A stretch of 8,563 bases of DNA, from positions 1 through 8,563 of the forward strand of contig DEIK01000008.1 of NCBI GenBank assembly GCA_002352425.1, read 5' to 3'. The translations under genes were made by a program, and so were the position numbers. Shown one piece after another: positions 1-6,207 of this stretch (position 1 is its first letter; every line of letters starts with the position of its first letter). Origin of the DNA: Rhodobacteraceae bacterium UBA2776 (GTDB taxonomy: Bacteria > Pseudomonadota > Alphaproteobacteria > Rhodobacterales > Rhodobacteraceae). The notes under the pieces are model-generated. The model was given only the letters and a program-made list of their open reading frames with translations. It was not told the origin of the DNA and searched no databases.

Positions 1-953
1 CCATTGGCGGTGTCGATCTTGCGGATCACGTCCCAGAATTCCTGATATGTCATCGGGATGAATTGCGCTTCTTTGGATTTTGAGAACTCTTCCTGCAAGG
101 ATGTCCCCTCCCACTCAAAGCTAAAGAACGCGTCCTTAATGGACGCCTGCAATTCAGGTGTCAGATTGTAAACCGTACCAAAGCCCGTGGTCGGGAAGGT
201 TTGCGATTTATAGATCGTGACGACCTGTTCTGGTGTGATCACGCCACGCTGCACCATGCGGTCGCGCACAGAGTTGGCGATCGAGGCGGCCATATAGTCT
301 TTGTTGGCCACGCCCAGGATCGAGTTGTCGTGCTTGCCGGAATAAACCGGTTCAAAGTCACGCTCGGGGATCATGTCAAAATCGGATTTCAAAATCGCGG
401 AAGGTGCTTTGAAGCCCGAGTTGGATGTTGGCGAGGTAAAGGCCAACTGTTTGCCTTTGATATCTTCAACCTTTTCGATGCCGGAACCCGGGTAGGTCAG
501 GATTTCCATCTCGTAGCCAAAGCTGCCGTCTTCTTTGGCCATAATGGTGAAGGGGCTAAAGCCTGCGCAGTTCACGGCCAGCGGGTTGGAGCCGGTGTTA
601 AAGCCCGCAATATGCAGACGACCTGAACGCATGGCTTCAATTTGAGCGGCGTTGGATTGAACGGGGAAGAACACCACGTCTTTGCCGGTTTTGGCCTCAA
701 GGTGGGTCAAAAAGTCAGACCATGCTTCTTTGTAAACGGCGGGGTCTTCTACTGGTGTGTAGGCAAAGATCAGTGTGTCAGGGTCCAGCAGCATGCTTGG
801 ATCGGTGGGCGTGTCTGCAATCAGATCGCCATTCGTGTCACAGAACCGTTTGTCCAAAGAGCCGCGTTCGCATTCGTCGGCCGATGCTGTGCCTGCACTT
901 AGTACAAAGGCTGCCGCGATGGCCGCAGTTGATAAAAGTTTGTTAAGATGCAT
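1..953 (-). CDS. phnD: PhnD-like phosphonate/phosphite/phosphate ABC transporter substrate-binding protein (3' end cut off)
   Basis: This is a periplasmic solute-binding protein that would deliver phosphonate, phosphite or phosphate to an ABC importer. The 317 visible residues begin with a Sec signal peptide (MHLNKLL, then an Ala-rich core) with likely cleavage after Ala25 (TASA|DE). Family features follow: an FAYTP strand near 63-67, QSNAAQIEAMRSGRLHIAGF (100-119, the lobe-1 region), the anion-binding loop SPTSNSGFKAP (174-184), and SGKHDNSILGVANKDYMAA (205-223), with the His and Asp typical of PhnD/PtxB ligand sites. The mature N-terminus is unusual: Cys28 and Cys38 flank an Asp-rich DTNGDLIAD stretch (39-47). 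The ATG at 953 is supported by a strong GGGAGG (965-960) six bases upstream. The reading frame is still open at base 1, so the C-terminus and probably the permease genes lie to the left. The substrate cannot be told from sequence. Family call is firm; the symbol is less so. Confidence 0.87.
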   Translation of the reverse strand, partial: MHLNKLLSTAAIAAAFVLSAGTASADECERGSLDKRFCDTNGDLIADTPTDPSMLLDPDTLIFAYTPVEDPAVYKEAWSDFLTHLEAKTGKDVVFFPVQSNAAQIEAMRSGRLHIAGFNTGSNPLAVNCAGFSPFTIMAKEDGSFGYEMEILTYPGSGIEKVEDIKGKQLAFTSPTSNSGFKAPSAILKSDFDMIPERDFEPVYSGKHDNSILGVANKDYMAASIANSVRDRMVQRGVITPEQVVTIYKSQTFPTTGFGTVYNLTPELQASIKDAFFSFEWEGTSLQEEFSKSKEAQFIPMTYQEFWDVIRKIDTAN

Positions 954-959
954 GTTAAT

Positions 960-965
960 CCTCCC
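960..965 (-). promoter_or_regulatory. Ribosome binding site of the phnD-like gene
   Basis: The minus strand reads GGGAGG six bases before the ATG at 953. This near-perfect anti-SD match fixes the start. Confidence 0.75.
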
Positions 966-1056
966 AGATGTGTGTGTTTTCATTGCTGTCAGGCTACCGA
1001 AACCTTTGGGGTTAGCAAGAGATAAACGGCGCTATGCCCACTCTTAAGTTAACAGT

Positions 1057-1085
1057 ATTACAGAGACGTGACAGCTAAACGACTT
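1057..1085 (-). promoter_or_regulatory. Pho box (PhoB operator) in the divergent phosphorus-uptake intergenic region
   Basis: On the minus strand, 1074-1057 reads CTGTCAC-GTCT-CTGTAAT, two 7-base half-sites at 11-base periodicity, close to the PhoB consensus CTGTCAT-N4-CTGTCAT. A weaker third unit, AAGTCGT (1085-1079), keeps the same 11-base phase upstream. The repeats are oriented toward the phnD-like gene, whose ATG is 103 bases away. A plausible -10 (TAAGAG, 1046-1041) sits about ten bases downstream, where PhoB boxes replace the -35. The block also lies just upstream of the Na+/phosphate cotransporter, so it could serve both directions. Site match and gene functions agree; the regulation itself is inferred. 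Confidence 0.7.
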
Positions 1086-1112
1086 GCAAATAACGCGCTA
1101 GATGCCTAAAAA
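1084..1112 (+). promoter_or_regulatory. Possible sigma70-type promoter of the Na/Pi cotransporter gene
   Basis: TTGCAA (1084-1089) and TAAAAA (1107-1112) are separated by 17 bases. Each hexamer matches the consensus at four of six positions. The -35 touches the upstream edge of the Pho box, a position where PhoB could contact the polymerase. This is inferred only from spacing and similarity. Confidence 0.35.
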
Positions 1113-1142
1113 CACACACTTTATTGAACGAAAGAGACAGCA

Positions 1143-2807
1143 GTGCTTTTATTTATTCTAAACCTTGCAGGGGCTGCGGCGCTCTTATTGTGGTCCGTTC
1201 GCATAATTCGAACCGGTGTACAGCGGGCGTTCAAATCCGAGTTGCGCTCATGGCTCAGACAGTCCTCAAGCAATCCACCATTGGCGGCGGGCACCGGTGT
1301 TTTGGCCGCAATCGTGCTGCAAAGCTCAACAGCAGTGGCCGTGTTGGCAACCAACTTTGCCAGCAAAGGGACGTTGACGGTCACGGTTGGGCTGGCAATT
1401 TTTCTGGGGGCTGATCTGGGGTCGGCGATTGTGACGCAGATTTTGCTTGTGCGGGCAGCGTGGTTGGTGCCGACGTTGTTGCTGGTTGGGGTGACGCTGT
1501 TCCTGAAGGGTGGAAAATCCAAAACCCGCCAGATGGGGCGCATTGTGATTGGTCTGGCCTTGGTGTTGGTGTCGCTGGATATGATCCGTGCGGCGACTGA
1601 CCCGATCCGTGACAGCGCTGCCATTGCGCCGCTGGCTGGATACCTAGCTCATGATTTGTTTTCTGCCTTTGTGGTTGGTGCCTTGCTGGCCTGGGCGATG
1701 CATTCCAGCGTGGCGGCTGTATTGATGTTTGTGACTTTTGTCGCCCAAGGCTTGTTGCCTGTTGAGGCCGCAATGGCAATGGTTCTGGGGGCCAATTTGG
1801 GTGGTTCTTTCATCCCGTTTACCTTGACATTGGGAGCCAAGGCCTCGGCTCGGATTATTGTGGTTGGAAATCTGTTGTTGCGCGGTGGTGGGGCGTTGCT
1901 GGCGTTGCTGTTGCTGGTAAACGGGGCGCTGCCGTTGGAGGTTCTGGGGGGCAGTGGGGCGCGTCAGGCCATCAATCTGCATTTGGTCTATAATCTCAGT
2001 GTGCTGTTGCTTGGCTTAGTGCTGATCAAACCTGTGACGCGTTTTCTGGATGGAATAATTGCGGACCCAATTTCGGATCAGGCTGTTGCAGTTGAACGGA
2101 TCAGCGCGCTGGATGAAAGCGCGCTTGAGGTGCCGGAACGCGCCCTGGCCTGTGCCTCACGCGAAGTTCTGCGGATTGGCGAAACCATTGAGGCAATGTT
2201 ATCGCCTGTGATGGAGTTGTATGCGGGTTGGGACGAGGCCATTGCCAATAACGTCAACGCGAATGAGGCCAATGTGAATGCTATGCATTTTGAGACCAAA
2301 TTGTATTTGGCTAAATTGCACCAGAACAAGCTGTCAAAAGAAGATGCAGGCGCCAGCATGGAGTTGTCTTCGGTTGCGATCAATCTGGAATCAGCGGGGG
2401 ACGTGATTTCGAAAAACCTGTTGCGGATGGCGCAGAAAATCTCGGACAAAGGGCTGCAGTTTTCACCCGAGGGGTGGAAAGAATTGTGCGATTTTCATGA
2501 CCGTGTTTTATCGAACGTGCAACTGTCGTTGAATGTTTTGATGACCAACAGCGTCGATTCCGCACGTCAATTGGTTGAGGAAAAAGAAGCTGTGCGGGAT
2601 GTCGAGCAAAAGCTGCAACGCCGCCATCTGGAACGCCTGCGCAAAGGGGCGTCCGACAGTATTGAGACCAGCAATATCCATCAGGAAACACTGCGGGCGA
2701 TGAAACAGATCAACACGGCCGTGTCGATGGTGGCCTATTCGATATTGGTTGATACTGGGGAATTGTTGCAAAGCCGCCTGACCGAGCAAAATGAAGAGCA
2801 CGGCTAA
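1143..2807 (+). CDS. Na+/phosphate cotransporter family protein with C-terminal PhoU-like domain (NptA/YjbB type)
   Basis: This inner-membrane protein would move phosphate using a sodium gradient. The N-terminal half (about 1-300) is strongly hydrophobic and shows the inverted repeat of the Na_Pi_cotrans family: QSSTA (60-64) with GADLGSAI (89-96), then MHSSVAA (186-192) with GANLGGSF (216-223). In the second copy the usual Gln of QSS is His. The C-terminal part (about 335-545) is helical and PhoU-like, with an ELSSVAINLESAGDVISKN segment (407-425) resembling the acidic metal-binding PhoU motif. At 554 residues it is normal length for this two-part form. The start is a GTG preceded by a weak purine-rich RBS (GAAAGAGA); the protein begins LLFILNLAGAAALLLWSVR, which fits an N-terminal helix. 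Depending on the gradient such proteins can import or export phosphate. The divergent PhnD gene and the Pho box support a phosphorus-scavenging role. Confidence 0.92.
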   Translation: MLLFILNLAGAAALLLWSVRIIRTGVQRAFKSELRSWLRQSSSNPPLAAGTGVLAAIVLQSSTAVAVLATNFASKGTLTVTVGLAIFLGADLGSAIVTQILLVRAAWLVPTLLLVGVTLFLKGGKSKTRQMGRIVIGLALVLVSLDMIRAATDPIRDSAAIAPLAGYLAHDLFSAFVVGALLAWAMHSSVAAVLMFVTFVAQGLLPVEAAMAMVLGANLGGSFIPFTLTLGAKASARIIVVGNLLLRGGGALLALLLLVNGALPLEVLGGSGARQAINLHLVYNLSVLLLGLVLIKPVTRFLDGIIADPISDQAVAVERISALDESALEVPERALACASREVLRIGETIEAMLSPVMELYAGWDEAIANNVNANEANVNAMHFETKLYLAKLHQNKLSKEDAGASMELSSVAINLESAGDVISKNLLRMAQKISDKGLQFSPEGWKELCDFHDRVLSNVQLSLNVLMTNSVDSARQLVEEKEAVRDVEQKLQRRHLERLRKGASDSIETSNIHQETLRAMKQINTAVSMVAYSILVDTGELLQSRLTEQNEEHG

Positions 2808-2817
2808 AGTTTGCGCG

Positions 2818-2859
2818 CCGGAAAATTGAATTTTCCGGTTAAAATTCTTTAAGAATTTT
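2818..2859. terminator. Two adjacent palindromes in a convergent gap; probable bidirectional terminator
   Basis: CCGGAAAAT (2818-2826) pairs perfectly with ATTTTCCGG (2830-2838) across a three-base loop. AAAATTCTT (2841-2849) pairs with AAGAATTTT (2851-2859) around a single T. Both lie between two genes pointing at each other, and the second overlaps the rlmE stop codon. Neither has a separate long T run. In RNA from either strand the U-rich stretches lie in the stem arms, so efficient Rho-independent termination is plausible but not certain. Confidence 0.55.
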
Positions 2860-3571
2860 GCCCGCGGAACCCTGTCGCCACAACAAATTTCTCTGAGCTG
2901 TTTGAACGGCTGGCAGGTGGCTTCACATTGGCCACCTTGGTGAATTTTTGCTTGAGTAGTTTTTGAAGATCCCCTTCAGCGCCCCCAGCCAGAACTTTGG
3001 CAATGAATGTGCCACCCTCTTCCAAAACGTCAAAGGCAAAATAGGCCGCCGCCTCGCAGAGCGCCATAATGCGCAGATGGTCCGTCTGTTTGTGCCCCGA
3101 AGCCGAGGCCGCCATGTCAGACATCACCACGTCCGCCTTGCCGTCCAGCCATGCTTTAACCTTGGTATCAGCGTCATCTTCCATAAAATCCAACAAATGA
3201 ATTTCGGTGCCGGCAATCGGTTCAACTTCTTGAATATCGATGCCCAGCAAACGCCCTACAGATTTGCCACTGCGCTCGCCCAATGAATTTACCCGTGGCA
3301 CGGCCACTTGCAGCCATCCACCCGGCGCACAGCCCAAATCAACCACCCGCGCACCCGGCACCAAGAAACGGTATTTGTCGTCCAGTTCCAAAATCTTATA
3401 GGCCGCCCGCCCCCGATAGCCATCGGTTTGGGCCCGTTTCACATAGGGGTCATTCAGCTGTCGCTCTAACCACAGGGTTGAGCTAAGTTTACGTCCACGC
3501 GCCGTTTTGACTTTGGTGCGCAGATCGCGCAAGCCGCGTCCGCTATTTTTGCCGGTAGGTTTCTTGGCCAT
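2849..3571 (-). CDS. rlmE: RlmE (FtsJ/RrmJ) 23S rRNA 2'-O-ribose methyltransferase
   Basis: RlmE uses S-adenosylmethionine to methylate the 2'-hydroxyl of a uridine in the 23S rRNA A-loop (U2552 in E. coli), a late step in 50S assembly. The 240-residue protein has a basic, RNA-binding N-terminus (MAKKPTGKNSGRG), the SAM motif VVDLGCAPGGW (76-86), and an acidic motif GIDIQEVEP (110-118). The K-D-K-E catalytic tetrad of the family appears as Lys59 (AAYKILELD), Asp152 (VMSDMA), Lys192 (FIAKVLAGG) and Glu227 (SSEKFVVATGF). The frame stays open upstream to an ATG at 3673, but those 34 residues lie inside the upstream phosphatase gene and do not resemble RlmE. The ATG at 3571 overlaps that gene's stop as TAATG, with GGATGG-like Shine-Dalgarno bases just before it. 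Translation is thus probably coupled to the phosphatase gene. Confidence 0.95.
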   Translation of the reverse strand: MAKKPTGKNSGRGLRDLRTKVKTARGRKLSSTLWLERQLNDPYVKRAQTDGYRGRAAYKILELDDKYRFLVPGARVVDLGCAPGGWLQVAVPRVNSLGERSGKSVGRLLGIDIQEVEPIAGTEIHLLDFMEDDADTKVKAWLDGKADVVMSDMAASASGHKQTDHLRIMALCEAAAYFAFDVLEEGGTFIAKVLAGGAEGDLQKLLKQKFTKVANVKPPASRSNSSEKFVVATGFRGQNS

Positions 3572-4689
3572 TAGATTATTCCATCCTGCAGCACCCCATC
3601 GGCGCTCATTTGTGCGTATAGCAGACCTTCGCGCAGACCGCGATCCGCAACTGATAACCGGTCCGTCGGCCAAACCCGCAGCAAAGCTTGCAAAATCGCC
3701 GCCCCCGACATGATCAACGCCTGACGGTCCCGCCCGATGCGCGGATCAGCCAGCCGTCCCTTTGGCCCCAGCGCCAGATATTCGCGCACCACGGCATCAA
3801 TTTGGAGGGATGACATCATTAACCCGTCAACCTTGTTGCGATCATAGCGCCGCAGCCCCAGATGCGAGGCGGCGACGGTTGTTACTGTGCCGGAGGTGCC
3901 AACGATCTGGAACCCCTCCATGGTTTGCTCGATCTCGAAGGGCGAAAATCCGGCAAGGTTTTCTTCAAAGTGACAAGACATCAGCGCAAAACGGGCTGCG
4001 TCATCCTCCACATCGTCGAAGATTTCGCGCAAGGTTGCGACACCCAGCGGCACCGATATCCAATCCACCACGCGCGCGTTTTCCTCTGCATCCAAGGTGT
4101 GATCCTGCGAAAACCCGCGGTGCAGGCGCATGATTGATTTGGCGCGCGCGGCCTCGGGAACCTTGGAAATGTCGATCCAAACCAGTTCGGTTGACCCGCC
4201 GCCAATGTCGACCACCAACAGCTGATCTGTGCGTTTTGACACCAGTGGCGCACAGGAAATCACCGCCAAACGGGCTTCTTCTTCGGGTTCAATGATTTCC
4301 AGCACCAGCCCCGTTTCACGTTTCACCAGCCGGTGGAAATCGGACGCATTTTGGGCCCGTCGGCAGGCTTCGGTCGCGACCAGTCGCATGCGTGATACCT
4401 TGTGGGTTTGCAGCTTTTTTTTGCAAATGCGCAAGGCTTGCACGGTGCGTTTAATCGAGGCCCGACTGAGCCTTCCCGACGTCTCGAGACCCGCCCCAAG
4501 TTGGACCGACTTCGAAAAGCTATCGACCACAGTGAACTGATTGCCATTCGGTTTGGCAATCAACATGCGGCAACTGTTTGTGCCCAGATCAAGCGCCGCA
4601 TAAAGCGGTGCCGAATCTGGCGTTTTGGGCGCGGGGGTGTCGACCGCTTTGGGGAACGCGCCCGCACCGGACAGACGCTTGGGCGTCAT
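3571..4689 (-). CDS. Ppx/GppA family phosphatase (exopolyphosphatase / guanosine pentaphosphatase type)
   Basis: This cytoplasmic enzyme of the ASKHA fold removes terminal phosphate from polyphosphate or from pppGpp. With the chosen start it has 372 residues. Motifs are the phosphate-1 loop ALDLGTNSCRML (32-43), the EPEEEAR acidic segment (134-140) that carries the family's catalytic Glu, the phosphate-2 loop VVDIGGGSTELVW (159-171), and the GTSGTVTTVAA adenosine-type loop (264-274). It is the short form without the C-terminal HD-like domain of E. coli Ppx. Residues 1-28 are Pro/Ala-rich and look disordered. The ATG at 4704 would add five residues, but GGAGGG (4702-4697) lies seven bases before the ATG at 4689, which is therefore preferred. 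The stop overlaps the rlmE start by one base. Polyphosphate versus pppGpp preference cannot be read from sequence. Confidence 0.92.
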   Translation of the reverse strand: MTPKRLSGAGAFPKAVDTPAPKTPDSAPLYAALDLGTNSCRMLIAKPNGNQFTVVDSFSKSVQLGAGLETSGRLSRASIKRTVQALRICKKKLQTHKVSRMRLVATEACRRAQNASDFHRLVKRETGLVLEIIEPEEEARLAVISCAPLVSKRTDQLLVVDIGGGSTELVWIDISKVPEAARAKSIMRLHRGFSQDHTLDAEENARVVDWISVPLGVATLREIFDDVEDDAARFALMSCHFEENLAGFSPFEIEQTMEGFQIVGTSGTVTTVAASHLGLRRYDRNKVDGLMMSSLQIDAVVREYLALGPKGRLADPRIGRDRQALIMSGAAILQALLRVWPTDRLSVADRGLREGLLYAQMSADGVLQDGII

Positions 4690-4718
4690 GAGTACGCCCT
4701 CCATTTCAAGTTGCCTTC

Positions 4719-4747
4719 AAAGTAGTCGCGCAATCGGCGTCGCGCAA
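4719..4747 (-). promoter_or_regulatory. Possible promoter of the phosphatase-rlmE operon
   Basis: On the minus strand TTGCGC (4747-4742) and TACTTT (4724-4719) are 17 bases apart, 30 bases ahead of the preferred start codon. Matches to the sigma70 consensus are partial and it is offered only as a candidate. Confidence 0.3.
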
Positions 4748-4859
4748 GGTGTGATATGGGCCAAATTGGTCGGTTCATGAACATGATGAATATTTTTCAG
4801 CCCGCCGGCACTGGCCTTTTGTTAGGCAAGCGGTGCAAACAGGCGTCGCAACACTGCTT

Positions 4860-4887
4860 TTGAGTGTCGAAAACGAGCGCCTAATTC
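4860..4887 (+). promoter_or_regulatory. Possible promoter of the one-carbon operon
   Basis: TTGAGT (4860-4865) and TAATTC (4882-4887) are 16 bases apart, 43 bases ahead of the start codon at 4931. Each hexamer fits the consensus only partly. Confidence 0.3.
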
Positions 4888-4930
4888 GTCGCCATCCGCG
4901 TAAAGCTAGGGAAATAAAAGGAATCAGCAA

Positions 4931-5227
4931 ATGCCCGATGTAACCATAGTTTACTGGCGAGACATTCCAGCTCAAGTGATTGTGGGCAAAGGGCGTCGTG
5001 CATCCAAGGTCCAACTGGAGGAGCGGTTCGAGCAAGCGATTGATCGGGCAGCTATGAAGGTTGGCGCTGCGGGCACGGATGCTTATCTTGCCGAATGGCG
5101 CCGCGCCCCCGCTTATGCGGTTGACGGTGATGCCGACCAAATCGCTGCCGATGAGGCCGCGCGTTTGGAAGCAGAGTTCGACAAGGCACGCATCATTGCG
5201 CTGATTGATAACGACGGATGGGCTTAG
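4931..5227 (+). CDS. Small Virulence_fact-type protein (uncharacterised), first gene of the one-carbon operon
   Basis: This soluble 98-residue protein has no signal peptide or membrane segment. It begins MPDVTIVYWRDIPAQVIVGKG and continues with a charged helical middle (RRASKVQLEERFEQAIDRAA, about 22-41). It ends with an acidic helix followed by a hydrophobic IIALIDNDGWA. The opening YWRDIPAQV and the overall size match what I recall of the Pfam family called 'Virulence factor' (PF13769), common in alphaproteobacteria. That name is historical and says nothing firm about role. AAGGA (4918-4922) precedes the ATG by eight bases. It is followed after 26 bases by the reductase gene and then the methyltransferase gene, so a role in methyl-group or corrinoid chemistry is a fair inference. 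No biochemical function can be assigned. Confidence 0.82.
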   Translation: MPDVTIVYWRDIPAQVIVGKGRRASKVQLEERFEQAIDRAAMKVGAAGTDAYLAEWRRAPAYAVDGDADQIAADEAARLEAEFDKARIIALIDNDGWA

Positions 5228-5253
5228 GTCCGATATCATTTAGGGAGAAGATG

Positions 5254-6198
5254 ATGGCGCTGTTGCAGTTCAAGAAAAAAGCCGAGGCAGGCCCCCTGCC
5301 CGTCGATCCCGTGGTTGAAGCCTTTTTGCAGGATTATTCGATCGAAGTGATGCCACGCACCGCTGAAAAGGTCGAGGATTTCACCACGCTGCTGCCGCAT
5401 GGCACCCGCGTTTATATCGCCCACATTGAAGGCACCCCGATTGAAGATATGGTGGCGACGGCCAAACGACTGGCCGCTGATGGTTATAATGTGATGCCGC
5501 ATTTTCCGGCCCGTATCATCAAAGACAAGGCGACGTTTGGCGATTGGATTGCCCGCTATCAGGGTGAGGCCGGTGTTGAGCAGGCCTTGTTGCTGGCGGG
5601 TGGCGTTGAAAAACCGCACGGTGATTTTGAAAACTCTATGCAGTTGATGGAAACGGGCCTGTTTGATGCGGCCGGATTCAAGCATTTGCATGTGGCTGGT
5701 CACCCTGAGGGCAACCGCGACATTGATCCAGACGGTTCGGACAAAAACGTGATGGACGCGCTGCGCTGGAAACAGGATTTCGCCAACCGCACAGACGCGA
5801 ACATGGCGTTGGCGACACAGTTTGCCTTTGAAGCCAAGCCGTTGATCGCCTGGGCGGATGCGCTGAAAGATGGCGGCGTCGACATTCCGATCCACATCGG
5901 TATCGCGGGCCCGGCCAAGCTGCAAACATTGGTGAAATTCGCCATCGCCTGCGGTGTCGGTGCCTCCCTGAAAGTGCTGCAAAAACGCGCTCGTGATGTG
6001 ACCAAACTGCTGTTGCCATTTGAGCCAACAGAGCTGGTCACCGAATTGGCCGCGCATAAGGCCAGCAATCCTGATTTCAACATCGAACGGGTTCATTTTT
6101 TCCCGCTTGGTGGTATCAAGACCAACGCCAACTGGGCCATCACCCACGGCGGCACGTCAGCTAATCCGGCCAAACCAGCCAACCCAATTGAACATTAA
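5254..6198 (+). CDS. metF: Divergent methylenetetrahydrofolate reductase (MetF family)
   Basis: The enzyme would reduce 5,10-methylene-THF to 5-methyl-THF with a flavin, supplying methyl groups for methionine synthesis. In the 314-residue form, IEVMPR (30-35) aligns with the FEFFPPR motif holding the catalytic Glu of E. coli MetF (Glu31 here). NVMPHFPA (79-86) matches the conserved substrate/flavin strand, VAGHPEGN (147-154) matches VAAYPEVH, TQFAF (188-192) matches TQFFF, and HIGIAGP (214-220) matches IPGILP. It is distant overall: LAGG (114-117) replaces the LRGD motif, and HFFPLGGIKTNANWAI (281-296) replaces the usual C-terminal HFYTLNR region. GGGAG (5243-5247) lies six bases before the ATG at 5254 and three before an adjacent ATG at 5251, so 5254 is preferred; the frame is also open upstream to 5218. 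The methyltransferase gene begins nine bases after the stop. Cofactor preference is unknown. Confidence 0.87.
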   Translation: MALLQFKKKAEAGPLPVDPVVEAFLQDYSIEVMPRTAEKVEDFTTLLPHGTRVYIAHIEGTPIEDMVATAKRLAADGYNVMPHFPARIIKDKATFGDWIARYQGEAGVEQALLLAGGVEKPHGDFENSMQLMETGLFDAAGFKHLHVAGHPEGNRDIDPDGSDKNVMDALRWKQDFANRTDANMALATQFAFEAKPLIAWADALKDGGVDIPIHIGIAGPAKLQTLVKFAIACGVGASLKVLQKRARDVTKLLLPFEPTELVTELAAHKASNPDFNIERVHFFPLGGIKTNANWAITHGGTSANPAKPANPIEH

Positions 6199-6207
6199 GG
6201 ACCAAAT

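Larger units (their letters stand above)
4690..4930. other. Divergent intergenic region
   Basis: This 241-base gap separates the minus-strand phosphatase operon from the plus-strand one-carbon operon and must hold both promoters. Apart from the candidate promoters listed, it contains a short palindrome TCATG-AA-CATGA (4775-4786), which could bind a dimeric regulator, and a weak ACACT/AGTGT stem (4851-4867). No SAM-II, SAM/SAH, SAH or cobalamin riboswitch core was recognised by eye. No convincing small gene was seen. Confidence 0.5.

Noticed and set aside
201..626. Open frames of 141 and 86 codons on the plus strand (201-626, 642-902)
   Set aside because: Both are antisense to the PhnD-like gene, which has a signal peptide, a family motif set and a strong RBS. 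The plus-strand frames have none of these.
986..992. CTGTCAG as a second Pho half-site
   Set aside because: It is an isolated unit; the bases 11 positions away on either side do not match the Pho half-site.
3572..3673. N-terminal extension of rlmE to an ATG at 3673
   Set aside because: The extra 34 residues overlap the phosphatase gene, do not resemble RlmE, and the ATG at 3571 gives the usual MAKK-type start with a TAATG junction.
4690..4704. Phosphatase start at 4704
   Set aside because: The GGAGGG that would serve as ribosome binding site lies inside this extension and is ideally placed for the ATG at 4689.
4775..4786. TCATG-AA-CATGA palindrome as a defined operator
   Set aside because: It is short with no second copy nearby and no known regulator matched; it is mentioned only within the intergenic description.
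4890..4930. SAM-II or SAM/SAH riboswitch before the one-carbon operon (a TAAAGCT...AAATAAAAGG stretch)
   Set aside because: Only short A-rich similarity is present. I could not find the stem and pseudoknot pairing that these riboswitches need.
5236..6147. A 303-codon open frame on the minus strand
   Set aside because: It lies wholly antisense to the metF gene, has no recognisable domain, and is His/Arg/Gln-rich in the way of a shadow frame.
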